DNA of 64,000 nt, taken from contig CAUZLF010000699.1 of the NCBI GenBank assembly GCA_963580285.1, positions 1-64,000 on the forward strand, given 5' to 3'. The number at the start of each line of letters is the position of its first letter. Position 1 is the first letter of the stretch. Under the pieces are notes generated by a model. That model had not been told where the DNA came from, did no database searches, and saw nothing but the letters and a program-made list of their open reading frames with translations. Below, one piece after another: positions 55,190 through 64,000 of this stretch. Origin of the DNA: Lucinisca nassula (taxonomy: Eukaryota; Mollusca; Bivalvia; Lucinida; Lucinidae). The position numbers and the translations under genes were made by a program.

Positions 55190-57725
55190 TCGATGAAAAA
55201 TTTATTTTGTCCCCTCAAAGTATTCCCCTTAAACAGATATACAAACTTTCAGTCTTCTGATCCAATCATTGAATTCATTTTGGTAGTCTTTTCGAGGTAT
55301 ACTATGAAGGCACTGGAATATTGCAGAACCGAGGTGTTTGCGCTGTACAAATTTTCGACCAGAAAGGTATTTTGTCAGCCGCGGGAACAAAAAAAAGTCA
55401 CACAGGGCAAGGTCAGGGGAAAACGGGGGGGAGGGAGTTCAACAACCTTTTCCTGCTTCAGATAGTCTTGCACAATGAACACCTTGTGCGATGACGCATT
55501 GTCATGTAGCAATCTGACATTGGCCAAACCAGTTGCGGGTCTTCGTTCTTTGAAATATTTCTTCAATTTTTGAAGAACTTTATTCTTGTAAAACTTTGCA
55601 TTTACAAATTTTCCTTTAGGCACAGCAACCTGAATAGCAGGGTCCTGATTTGAAAAGAATATGGCATACATTACCTTCTTGACGCGCATGGTCCGCTTTG
55701 CATTGCATGGTCTTTTGCAATACTTTGTTGCCCATATTTTGTTCTGAATCTTTTGTTTTGGCTCAAAAAAGTGAAACCCTGTCTCATCACCAGGGCTCGA
55801 GAAAATGCCGGTTTTCCGGTTCCGGACCGAATTTGGCTGCCATAAACCGATTTAGACTTCAGAAGAAGTTTAAAAAATCGGTCCATAATTCTATAACATT
55901 TAAAAAAAATGGGTTCAAAAATTCTCGCTAAATCATTACATTGTAAAAACAAGCTGACCGTTTGCCACTGATAATCCAAGCCTGTATACAAAAATCGCCT
56001 GCAGCAGAAGGTTTTAGACTGGTTCATTATCTACCTAGGTGAAAATCGGACAAATCCACGTCCGGTTCTTTGATCTTATCGCAGCGAAATTTGACCCGTG
56101 TGTCAAAATTATTTAACCGTGAACACTGGCCTCAGGCGTTATCGGCAAGCTGACAAGGTGAGAAAAATAGGTGAATCAATGCAGGACATACGCTAGTTTG
56201 TTTACACAAGTCATTAATTTATGGCTGACTATAGAACTGGTATTTGAATATAATTTTTTTTTTCACAGGGCGCAATTTATAATACACACCTGTCATGTCT
56301 GAACATTGCGTGTTAAGCCTTCGAGAGAAAATGCCTTTTTTCACCCATCCTAAACAATATTTTTATTTAAGAATTACGCTCCATTGAAACCAATGGCATA
56401 AACCAGGTGTGTATTTCGCCCTTGAAAGAATTAAAATGAAACCGCATGACGTGATTTTCCGATCATATGGCTGCAATATCGGTTGCCATTTGTAGACAGA
56501 GCGATTTGTTTCAGGCTTGTGTAATCGTGAAATATGTATTTATATTCTTTAAAACTCAGTTCGGCCATGTAAGATTTTCAATAACTCTCGTTCGGCCATC
56601 TTTTGGTTCGAGAGTAAAGAAATGTTTTTCGATTTTTAACCCGTTCGAAACGATTATTTTTAGAAATACGCTCTATTAAAATCAGTGACATAAAACAGGT
56701 TTGTGTTTTACGTCCTTGACTCATTAATGTGTACTGTGTAAACGGAAACCGTATGACGTCATTTTCCGACCACGTGGCCGCATTATCTGTCGCCATTTGT
56801 AAACAAAATAAAATGCGTGAAATAAAAGAAATATTTTAGAGGTTTTAAAAAGGGAAAAAATATAGTGACCATTGAACTGGTCTTTGACTGCCCCACGTCG
56901 GTTGTTTCCCTTTAGCGGTTTTCAGGTTCTGAGTGACCCGGATATTGGGAAAATGAAAGTAGATGAAATCTGGCGTAGAAAATGATGGAAGTAGATGAAA
57001 TCTGAACGATGTGAGCAATAACTGCTGTTTATAATCGAGATACTGGTGCTCATATCCGTTGACAAGTGTAAGAGCAACACTGGTATGTCAGTCGTTACGC
57101 TAATAACACATTTTGAAATTGCAAATCGCCAACGACGTTTACGGAAATTGCCGAAACCGATCGGCAATTTCCGTATTTTTCGGGAAAATCTGGCTGGACC
57201 GATTTGGATTCTTCAGTTTCTCGAGCCCTGCTCATCACCTGTGACGACATTAGCGAAAGATCGTGCATTGTATTTTAGAAACTTTTTTAAGCAACTTCTT
57301 GGCGCACTGAACGCGTGTCTTTTTCTGCTCATCTGTCAACAGATGGGGAATCCATCTAGCACAGATCTTTCTCATTTTCAATTCCCGTTTCAGAATTGTA
57401 TGAGCTGCTCCTAATGAGATGCCAACCATAATAGTATTTGCCTAGTGGTGTATCGTGCATCGGTAGCAACTATTTCTTTCACTCTAGCAACCATCTTGGC
57501 AAATGTTGCTGTTTTCGGCCGACGATCATGTGGTGCATCTTCTGTTGAGCCTAGCCCACAGCTGAATTTCTTACACCAACAAAAAACTGTCGGAAAAGAC
57601 ATTTCATTATGCCCATAAACCGAACATATTTCATCAAAAATGTCTTTGCACCGTATACCAAGAATACAACGATTCTTAATATAGGACCGTATTTCAACGG
57701 CGTACTCTGACCTTCTTCCAACCAT
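55190..57725 (-). pseudogene. Mariner transposase, frameshifted and split by a hAT element
   Basis: N-terminal part 57725-57239: SYIKNRCILGIRCKDIFDEI, FCWCKKFSCG, DAPHDRRPKTATF, then WIPHLLTDEQKK after a frameshift. Catalytic part 55782-55190: first Asp in TGDETGFHFFEPKQK, second in LLHDNASSHK, third in a shifted frame in FSPDLALCDFFLFPR, then NEFNDWIRRLKVC. At least three frame changes. The hAT insert sits exactly at the first catalytic Asp region (GDE|). Clearly inactive. Confidence 0.88.
55791..57230. mobile_element. hAT-type element with perfect 8-bp duplication, inside the mariner
   Basis: Ends cagggctcgaga / tctcgagccctg. Target duplication ctcatcac at 55783-55790 and 57231-57238. 1440 bp, no transposase. 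The interior has two diverged copies of a 'catttgtaaacaaaat' / 'tttccgaccacgtggc' segment (near 56450 and 56760). CAGGG ends plus 8-bp duplications fit the hAT superfamily. Confidence 0.93.
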
Positions 57726-58125
57726 GTTTTGTATTAGTATAAAAGAGTAGACAGTGTTTATCGAACGATATACATGGCTAAAGTTGACGGATTTTAACAG
57801 TATCAGTGTATAGGTAAAATGTTTTTCTCAATGTGATATTTATTTCCAGGTGATTTTCCCATTAGTGCATGAGAAAACGTTCTACTTGCATTCATATTTG
57901 AACAGTCCTCGTAAACCGCTCTGAAGGTCTAAGCCTTCTTGGGCAAAGTGGTGCGAGTAGATCCATCCATGCATATAAATCCTATTGGTTGCATTGCGCG
58001 GCAGGGATTGAAATGTCATGTTATTGCAATGTTGGGTAAAAAACCCACAAAATTGGAAGCAGTGTCTCCAAAATGACCTAACTAGTGTTGATGTGATGTT
58101 AAACCTCAAATCAAACAAACGAAAC

Positions 58126-58447
58126 CAACAACATACGTTTTTATGGAGAAATTAGAAAAAATTCAGTATTTTTTTGATGAAAAAAGGCCTTTTTCTAGAT
58201 GCATGACTGCATGAAACTGCTATATCAGTGTTGTAAAAGGGTTCAAAGTAACAATTTTTTTTCAAAAGAATTTTTTGAGAAATTTTTCAGAAACTATCTT
58301 TAATTGCTATAAAATATCTGTTCCTTTAGATTTATTGTAATTATCTCCCCTGTATCTGCATGGTATCGAGAAGTGAAACAAATGTGCATGTATTGTTTGT
58401 CCTGAATTGCATGATAATGAGAAGAGACACAGTTTTTATCTGTTTTT
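58126..58447. other. Non-coding, unassigned
   Basis: T- and A-rich, with no repeat family or exon recognised. Confidence 0.35.
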
Positions 58448-60884
58448 AGCTCACCTGTCATGTAGTGACAAGGTTAGCTTTTGTGATCACTTTTTGTCTG
58501 TCGTGCGTGCATGCATCCATGCATGCATCTGTAAACAATTTCAAATAAATATATCTCTAATACCCCATGGCCAATTTTGATCAGAAGCATCATCAGGCAG
58601 GGGGGAAAGGCTGCATAAGGTTTTTGAGCTGATTGGATTGGAATTCTGGTTGCTATGGCAACATATAGCTCCTATAGACTTACTATGGTGAAAATTTAAA
58701 AAATCTTCTTCTCTGAAACCTTAGATATTAAGCTTATAGCAACGTCAAGTGGTCACCTACATAAATCCTGCCAATCATGCCCCTGGGGTCCAAATTGGCC
58801 ACCCCCGGGGGCCCCTTAGCTCCCATAGACTTATAATGGAAAAAAGCTTCAAAAATCTTCTTCTCTGAAATCATGAAGCACAGTGTAGCAACATAAAATA
58901 ATCACCTTCATAAATCATGAGGTCCACACCCTGGGACCCCTTAGCTCCCGTAGACTTATAATGGGAAAAAAGCCTCAAAAATCTTCTTCTCTGAAATCAT
59001 GAAGCACAGTGTAGCAACATAAAATAGTCACCTTCATAAATCCTGCTAACCATACCCCTGGGGCCAAAATTGGCCACGTCCCGGGGCTCATCAGCTCCCA
59101 TAGACTTACAATGGAAAAAACTTCAAAAATCAAAAGGCTGCATAAGGTTTTTGGGCTGATTGGATTGGAATTCTCGTTGCCATGGCAACATATAGCTCCC
59201 ATAGACTTACTGTGGTGAAAATTTAAAAAAAAATCTTCTTCTCTGAAACCACAGGACCCAGAGCTTAGATATTTAGCATGTAGCAACTGCAAGAGGTCAC
59301 CTACATAAATCCTGCCAATCATGTCCCTGGGGTCCAAATGGGCCACACCCCAGGGCCCCTTAGCTCCCATAGACTCATGATGGACAAAAGCTTAAAAAAT
59401 CTTCTTCTCTGAAACTATGAAGCACAGTGCTTAGATATTTAGTATCTAGCAACATTAAATAGTCACCTACATAAATCCTGCTAATCCTGCCCCTGGAGTC
59501 AAAATTGGCCATGCCGAGCTCATCAGCTCCCGTAGACTTATAATGGAAAAAACTTCAAAAATCAAAAGGCTGCATAAGGTTTTTGGGCTGATTGGATTGG
59601 AATTCTGGTTGCCATGGCAACATATAGCTCCCATAGACTAACTGTGGTGAAAATTTAAAAAAAAATCTTCTTCTCTGAAACCACAGGACCCAGAGCTTAG
59701 ATATTTAGCATGTAGCAACTGCAAGAGGTCGCCTACATAAATCCTGCCAATCATGTCCCTGGGGTCCAAATGGGCCACACCCCAGGGCCCCTTAGCTCCC
59801 ATAAACTCATGGTGGACAAAAGCTTCAAAAATCTTCTCTGAAACTATGAAGCACAGTGCTTAGATATTTAGTATCTAGCAACATTAAATAGTCACCTACA
59901 TAAATCCTGCTAATCCTGCCCCTGGAGTCAAAATTGGCCATGCCGAGCTCATCAGCTCCCGTAGACTTATAATGGAAAAAACTTCAAAATCTTCTTCTCT
60001 GAAATCATAAGGCCCAAAGCTTAGATATTTAGTATGTAGCAATTCCAAGTTGCCGCCTACATAAATCCTGCCAATTATGCCCCTGGGATGCAAATTGGCC
60101 ACACCCCAGGGCTCTTTAGCTCCCATAGACTTACAATTGGAAAAACTTAAAAAATCTTCTCCTCTGAAACCACAGGGCCCAGAGCTTTAATAAATAGCAT
60201 GTAGCTGCCTAGTAGTCACCTATCCATGCCCCTGGGGTCAAAATTGGTCACACTCATGGGCCCATTAGCTCCCATAGATTTAAATGTATATTGGAAAAAA
60301 AAAAACTTCAAAAATTTTCTCCTCTGAAACCATAAGTCCCAGAGCTTAGATATTTAGTGTGTAGCAACATGAAATGGTCACTTTAATAGATCCTGCCAAC
60401 CATGCCCCATGGGTCAAAATTGGCCACACTCATGGGCCCATTAGCTCCCATAGATTTAAATGTATATTGGAAAAAAAAACTTCAAAAATATTCTCCTCTG
60501 AAACCATAAGTCCCAGAGCTTAGATATTTAGTGTGTAGCAACATGAAATGGTCACTTTAATAGATCCTGCCAACCATGCCCCATGGGTCAAAATTGGCCA
60601 CACCCATGGGCCCACTAGCTACCATAGACTTAAAATGGAAAAAAAAAACAAAAAAACACTTAAAATGGAAAAAAAAAACTTCAAAAATCTTCTCTGAAGA
60701 TGCCAGAGCTTAGGTATTTAGCATGTAGCAATGTCGAGTGGTCGCCTACATGAATCCTGCCAATCATGTCCCTGGGGTCCAAATTGGCCAAATCCTGTGG
60801 CCCCTTAACTCCAAAAAACTTGTAATGGAAAAAAAAAAGTTCAAAAATCTTATTCTGTGAAACCATGAAGTACAGATTGTTTTT
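58448..60884. mobile_element. Pearl-like element, about 13 units of 130-170 bp
   Basis: Starts agctcacctgtcatgtag, then 'tgtctgtcgtgcgtgcatgc'. 'cttcttctctgaaa' recurs about 13 times with 'tcctgccaatcatgcccctg' and 'cccatagacttataatgga'. At 59130-59590 a larger unit that includes 'aggctgcataaggtttttgg' is duplicated. The right end is cut by SINE-1 at 60885. Confidence 0.8.
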
Positions 60885-61080
60885 AACATCCCCATCAACA
60901 CTGTATAGGTCATTTTGTTCCAATTTTGTGGGACTTTTACCCGACATTGAGATGAAATGACATCTCAGGCCCTGTCGCCCAATGAAACCAATAGGGTTTT
61001 ATAAGAAGGATGGTCCGACACACACCGCTTTGCCTGGGCAGGCTTAGATCCTCTAAGCTGTTTACCAGTACTTGTGTACT
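60885..61080 (-). mobile_element. SINE-1, truncated
   Basis: 'ttttaacatccccatcaaca' through 'ctgtttaccagtacttgtgt'. Its 5' third is missing. Confidence 0.75.
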
Positions 61081-61212
61081 TAAGTTGTGGGTGCTCTTTA
61101 GAATCGCCTCATTGAGATTAACTAATAGATGGCACCTATCACAGAATTTGAAAGCATTGCTAAAATGCAAACAAATTCTGTCCCCCTGGTAGAGAAATGT
61201 GGATCTATACTG

Positions 61213-61423
61213 TTAACCCTTTCTGTACCAAATGAAATCTTCCTCCTTATATATGGCAGGAGTCCATTTAGAAATTTATGAGTAACAGGTGTGTTATCCT
61301 AAAAATTTATTTTGAAAGTAGTTGAACTTTTTGCAAATAGTGTAGGCAGAATGCAGCGTCTGATCTGGGCTTGCACTGTTTGCCAGGGTACCTGCTTTGG
61401 CATTCCGGTACAAAATGGGTTAA
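61213..61423 (-). mobile_element. MITE-B, full length
   Basis: TTAACCCTTTCTGTACCAAA to 'ggtacaaaatgggttaa', inverted to 37196-37424. The hairpin is decayed ('aaatagtgtaggcagaatgc'). Confidence 0.75.
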
Positions 61424-61689
61424 CAGGACTTCAGAATACTAGTATGAACTATTTTGAAGCTAAACTGGATTTTGGGATCAATAAATCATTATTGAGAAGT
61501 TCTGACAATGTTTTTCTAGCGTAAGAATAAAATCTTGATTGATTTCGTACTCTTGAATTGTGCTGGCGGACAATTGGAGGAAAATCACATTGACTTTAAT
61601 ACAAACTTCATAAACTTTTAATGCTTTTTCTTTTCAAACAATTGAAGGCCTTATTTGAATTTAAGGTCAATTTGAACTTAAAAGCCTAT

Positions 61690-61925
61690 AAATTCTTTTT
61701 GTACTAAATAGAATTTCCCATCTTATATACAGGAGTGGTCCATTTTGATATTTACGGGTGTCAGGTCGTGTTACTTGTAGAAATTTATTTGGAGGTTGGC
61801 TCAACTTTTAGCAGACGGTGAAGGCCCTAATCAGATCCGCAAGAAAGAAAAAAAAAAGGCATGCACTGTTTGCCAATGTCCCCATTTCAATGATTTGGGG
61901 TTTCCGTATAAAATGGGTTCAGAAA
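61690..61925 (-). mobile_element. MITE-B copy, decayed
   Basis: 'tttttgtactaaatagaatt' to 'ccgtataaaatgggttcaga', with 'gacggtgaaggccctaatca' as the hairpin remnant. A-rich insertion at 61848-61857. Confidence 0.55.
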
Positions 61926-61980
61926 TTTTTATTGAAATTCTTAAGAAGCCCAATATTTATTTACATATTTCCATTGTTTG

Positions 61981-62215
61981 TTATGCCCCGCCACCAAAAG
62001 GTGGCGGGCTAGGCGGGGTATTATGTTATACCCTCCGAAATTTTGAGTGTCCATCCATCCGTCTGTCCGTCCGTCTGTCCGTCCGTCAGCACCCCACACC
62101 ATTCTTGTGTGCGCAACTCCTCCTAGATTTTTTGGCCAATCCCGGCAGGTATCCCACGTCCTCCTTATCACCAGACGCGCATCCGACTGAGCTACTGAGG
62201 CCAACAATATCTATT
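61981..62215. repeat. Pearl-type end plus antisense tRNA-like head
   Basis: 'tatgccccgccaccaaaagg' folds with 'gtggcgggctaggcggggta'. It is followed by (GTCC/GTCT)n at 62058-62088, then an antisense tRNA-like head (62130-62205, minus-strand A box 'gtagctcagtcggatgcg'). The rest of the pearl element is absent. Confidence 0.6.
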
Positions 62216-62224
62216 TTCATAAGC

Positions 62225-62445
62225 CGTTTAGCCCATATGTGACAAATAGAATCTTCCACCTTATACCTGTAGATAGGTCCATTCCCAGATATAGGGGTGT
62301 CTAGTTTGTTTTAATTGGGGTAAGTTTTACAAAAATTACCATATTCTTGGCAAACAGTATAGACCCAGATCAGAAGCCATCTGATCTGGGTCTATACTGT
62401 TCACCAATGTCCCATTTTTGGGAAGCTTGGCATAAATGGTTCAGA
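62225..62445 (-). mobile_element. MITE-B copy with perfect hairpin
   Basis: 'gacaaatagaatcttccacc' through the stem 'caaacagtatagacccagat' and its complement (62350-62404) to 'gcataaatggttcagat'. The outer ends are decayed. Confidence 0.6.
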
Positions 62446-62449
62446 TATG

Positions 62450-62632
62450 ATTGATTGATTGAATTGGGGTTAAACGACACGTCAGCCCTTCTGGGTCATT
62501 TTGTTTTTGTCTCCCATAGAAAGGGAGAAGAGCAACAGAAGAGATAGAGAGATGGAAGAGAGGGACAGGGAAGGAAGAGGAAAATGAATGAAAGAAATAA
62601 CAACATTCTCCCTCTTCTCTTGCCTGCGATAG
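62450..62632 (-). repeat. SINE tail fragment and GA-rich stretch
   Basis: 'ttgattgaattggggttaaa' resembles the 3' end of minus-strand SINE-1. It is followed by purine-rich, imperfect (GGAAGAGA)-type sequence to 62610. Confidence 0.45.
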
Positions 62633-62790
62633 AAGCCGCCGTGGTGAAGTGGTTACGCTACTCGCCTTGTAAACCGGGGGTTGCGGGATCAATCCCGGGC
62701 TTCTCATGGCTTTCGGATGAGTCTTTAAACCGAGGTCCTGTCTCCATTTGACATTAGCTGTTGGTGGGTCGTAAAGCTCAAAACACTCAC
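62633..62790 (+). mobile_element. tRNA-derived SINE
   Basis: A box 'gtggtgaagtggttacgc' and B box 'gggatcaatccc', then a body 'gatgagtctttaaaccgagg' that recurs at 45745-45815. The tail is poor in A. Confidence 0.7.
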
Positions 62791-63189
62791 TCTTGCCTGC
62801 TATAAGGGCAGCAGGTCATGCCCAACTGTAAGCCAATATAACTGACTTCAGCTCGATCCACAGTACGTCAAATAGCTACGACGGTATCAGTTGAACGTAG
62901 ACGGCAAGTCATGTAATCAGTATCTGCGCATATCAATGAAACCAATGAAACCGTGCCTTGAGAAATGGCTAGTCTGGTTTTCCACCCATGCACACTGATG
63001 AGTACTCTTTGAAATGGAGGTAGCAGTCTGCGTTTTTGATTGGCTGTTTATGAATTTGCCTAACTTTGACCCTTGCCGTAGGTGTGATGTAGGAAAATGG
63101 AACAGCAACCAAAGTAGCCAAATGTAGCCTTTGGCTCCAGTTGAAGTCGGCCAATGTCAGTTGGTTGCCCTGGTGATGTTAGCTATTCG
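62791..63189. other. Non-coding, unassigned
   Basis: No exon and no family seen elsewhere in the window. Confidence 0.35.
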
Positions 63190-63420
63190 AAACCTTTGCC
63201 CATATGGGTAGCCATTTTGGGTTTCCGGTACAAAATGGGTTAAAGAAATTACTGGCACTAACGAGTACCCACAACCAATGCCTTGGCACAAAAATAAGGA
63301 AAATTATGTATACCCCTGTAAACCCAGCTTTCTCTATATTAAGTTGGGTTTAGAGCGTTGTTCGTTACAGCGACATGCCATTTCTAAAATAGCCTGTCTA
63401 TCTGGAAAACATATTGTATG
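63190..63420. repeat. MITE-B end joined to a hairpin-H half
   Basis: 'ggtttccggtacaaaatgggttaa' (split here as ggtttccggtac + aaaatgggttaa) is a MITE-B terminus ending at 63241. 63242-63420 is the right half of hairpin H ('taacgagtacccacaacca', 'aacccagctttctctatatt'). Confidence 0.6.
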
Positions 63421-64000
63421 TGTCTCAAATAAACAATTAGCACACCTTTTGTAGCCTTTTAGGAAATTCAAGACTTTCATATTGTGCTTTTAATACATGT
63501 TTCTTTCTAACTGATTAGTTATGTTTTATTCAAATGTATTGACTTGTCATTCATATAATGATATTTGTAAAAAGATATATTGTTCAGTATTCCACAGCTT
63601 TTACTGCGTTGCGTTAAACTTTTTCAAGGTCTTTTTTTTTTTTTTTAAATATTTTTCTTTTCTGAATCAGGATGTTTGTGCTGATTGGTTGGTTTGTTTT
63701 ATGCTTGCAAGTCCAACCAGGGGAAGTGAACTGTCACAAAAATATATGCAGTTCTTCATCTTGGGTGCTATTTTTAACCCCTAAGATACCAATCACAACA
63801 ATTGTCATGTGCTTTGTTGTCTGCTGGTTTCTTTAAAAGTCATTGTTGCAAACAGTCTGTACCCAGATCAGCCTGCTGGTATAGGAGCAGTCTTGTCAGG
63901 GTCCACACTGTTTGTCTGTATGCAGAAATTGCAAGAAGATGCAGCAGATGACATAAGCAGACAATATTTTTAGATGTATCTTTTCTTGGCATCTTAAGGG
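63421..64000. other. Non-coding to the window end; one shared hairpin
   Basis: GCAAACAGTCTGTACCCAGA hairpin at 63849-63913. Poly-T run at 63631-63646. An 87-codon frame (63521-63784) crosses the T run and has no motif. No gene called. Confidence 0.4.

Larger units (their letters stand above)
54062..57911 (-). mobile_element. Mariner inserted in SINE-1, itself split twice
   Basis: 26-bp inverted ends (cgaggactgttcaaatatga and its complement), TA duplicated (54060-54061, 57912-57913). Removing the two inner elements (54091-55158, 55791-57230 with duplications) leaves about 1.33 kb, a normal mariner length. Confidence 0.92.
53971..58125 (+). mobile_element. SINE-1 split by a mariner (outermost layer of a nest)
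   Basis: 5' part 53971-54061 ('gactaggcaaaatagattgg' to 'gagtactgcta'), 3' part 57912-58125 ('taaaccgctctgaaggtcta' to the CAAA tail). In uninterrupted copies 'gtactggtaaaccgct' is continuous, so the mariner entered at that TA. Confidence 0.88.

Noticed and set aside
1..64000. Bacterial or viral origin
   Set aside because: GT-AG introns, a metazoan-type dioxygenase gene, mariner, hAT, LINE and SINE elements and very low coding density show animal nuclear DNA.

Overview
The window is nuclear DNA of an animal, most likely a bivalve mollusc. It has spliced genes with GT-AG introns and sparse coding sequence. Most of the rest is small transposable elements. Several of these look like 'pearl' elements, known from bivalves: short inverted ends, an internal array of units of about 140-320 bp, and often an ACGG/ACAG-type microsatellite. 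The bivalve call rests on recalled repeat-family knowledge and is not tested by alignment.

Two multi-exon genes can be supported. (1) On the minus strand, 16402 down to 5473, five exons with consistent phases encode a membrane-anchored prolyl 4-hydroxylase-like Fe(II)/2-oxoglutarate dioxygenase. The catalytic HxD, distal His and 2OG-binding Lys are all present, but an in-frame TAG (16028-16030) interrupts the stalk in exon 1. (2) On the plus strand, 43675-49068, two phase-compatible exons encode a soluble, conserved-looking protein I cannot name; it probably continues outside the window. A possible third exon lies at 37425-37660.

Family labels used here are mine. FB1: foldback element of about 250 bp with GTTGTTCAAA ends. 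MITE-A and MITE-B: elements of about 210-230 bp at TTAA sites that carry the same GCAAACAGTG hairpin. Hairpin H: stem built on GAACCGCCTC/GAGGCGGTTC beside a block with 'AAACCCCAGTTTTCT'. SINE-1: retroposon of about 300 bp ending in (CAAA)n.

Layout: 1-5.3 kb FB1 and pearl-like elements; 5.3-16.4 kb the dioxygenase gene with repeat-filled introns; 16.4-24.2 kb hairpins, a GGATATCC-rich satellite, a SINE-1, a decayed LINE reverse transcriptase and a large pearl-like array; 24.2-27.8 kb a decayed mariner holding three other elements; 28.2-32.3 kb AT-rich GATATC DNA holding a nearly intact mariner; 32.7-37 kb an inverted-array element and a large inverted repeat with a LINE 3' end; 38.5-43.2 kb a composite inserted into an older MITE; 43.4-49.9 kb gene 2 with MITEs tight against its exons; 50-61 kb pearl-like arrays, a TTA-flanked element and a SINE-1 split by a mariner that is itself split by two DNA elements; 61-64 kb MITE-B copies and tRNA-derived SINEs.

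The two genes do not form an obvious pathway. The notable biology is the transposon architecture: nested insertions dated by intact target duplications, one hairpin shared by elements with different ends, and inverted foldbacks bracketing an exon.
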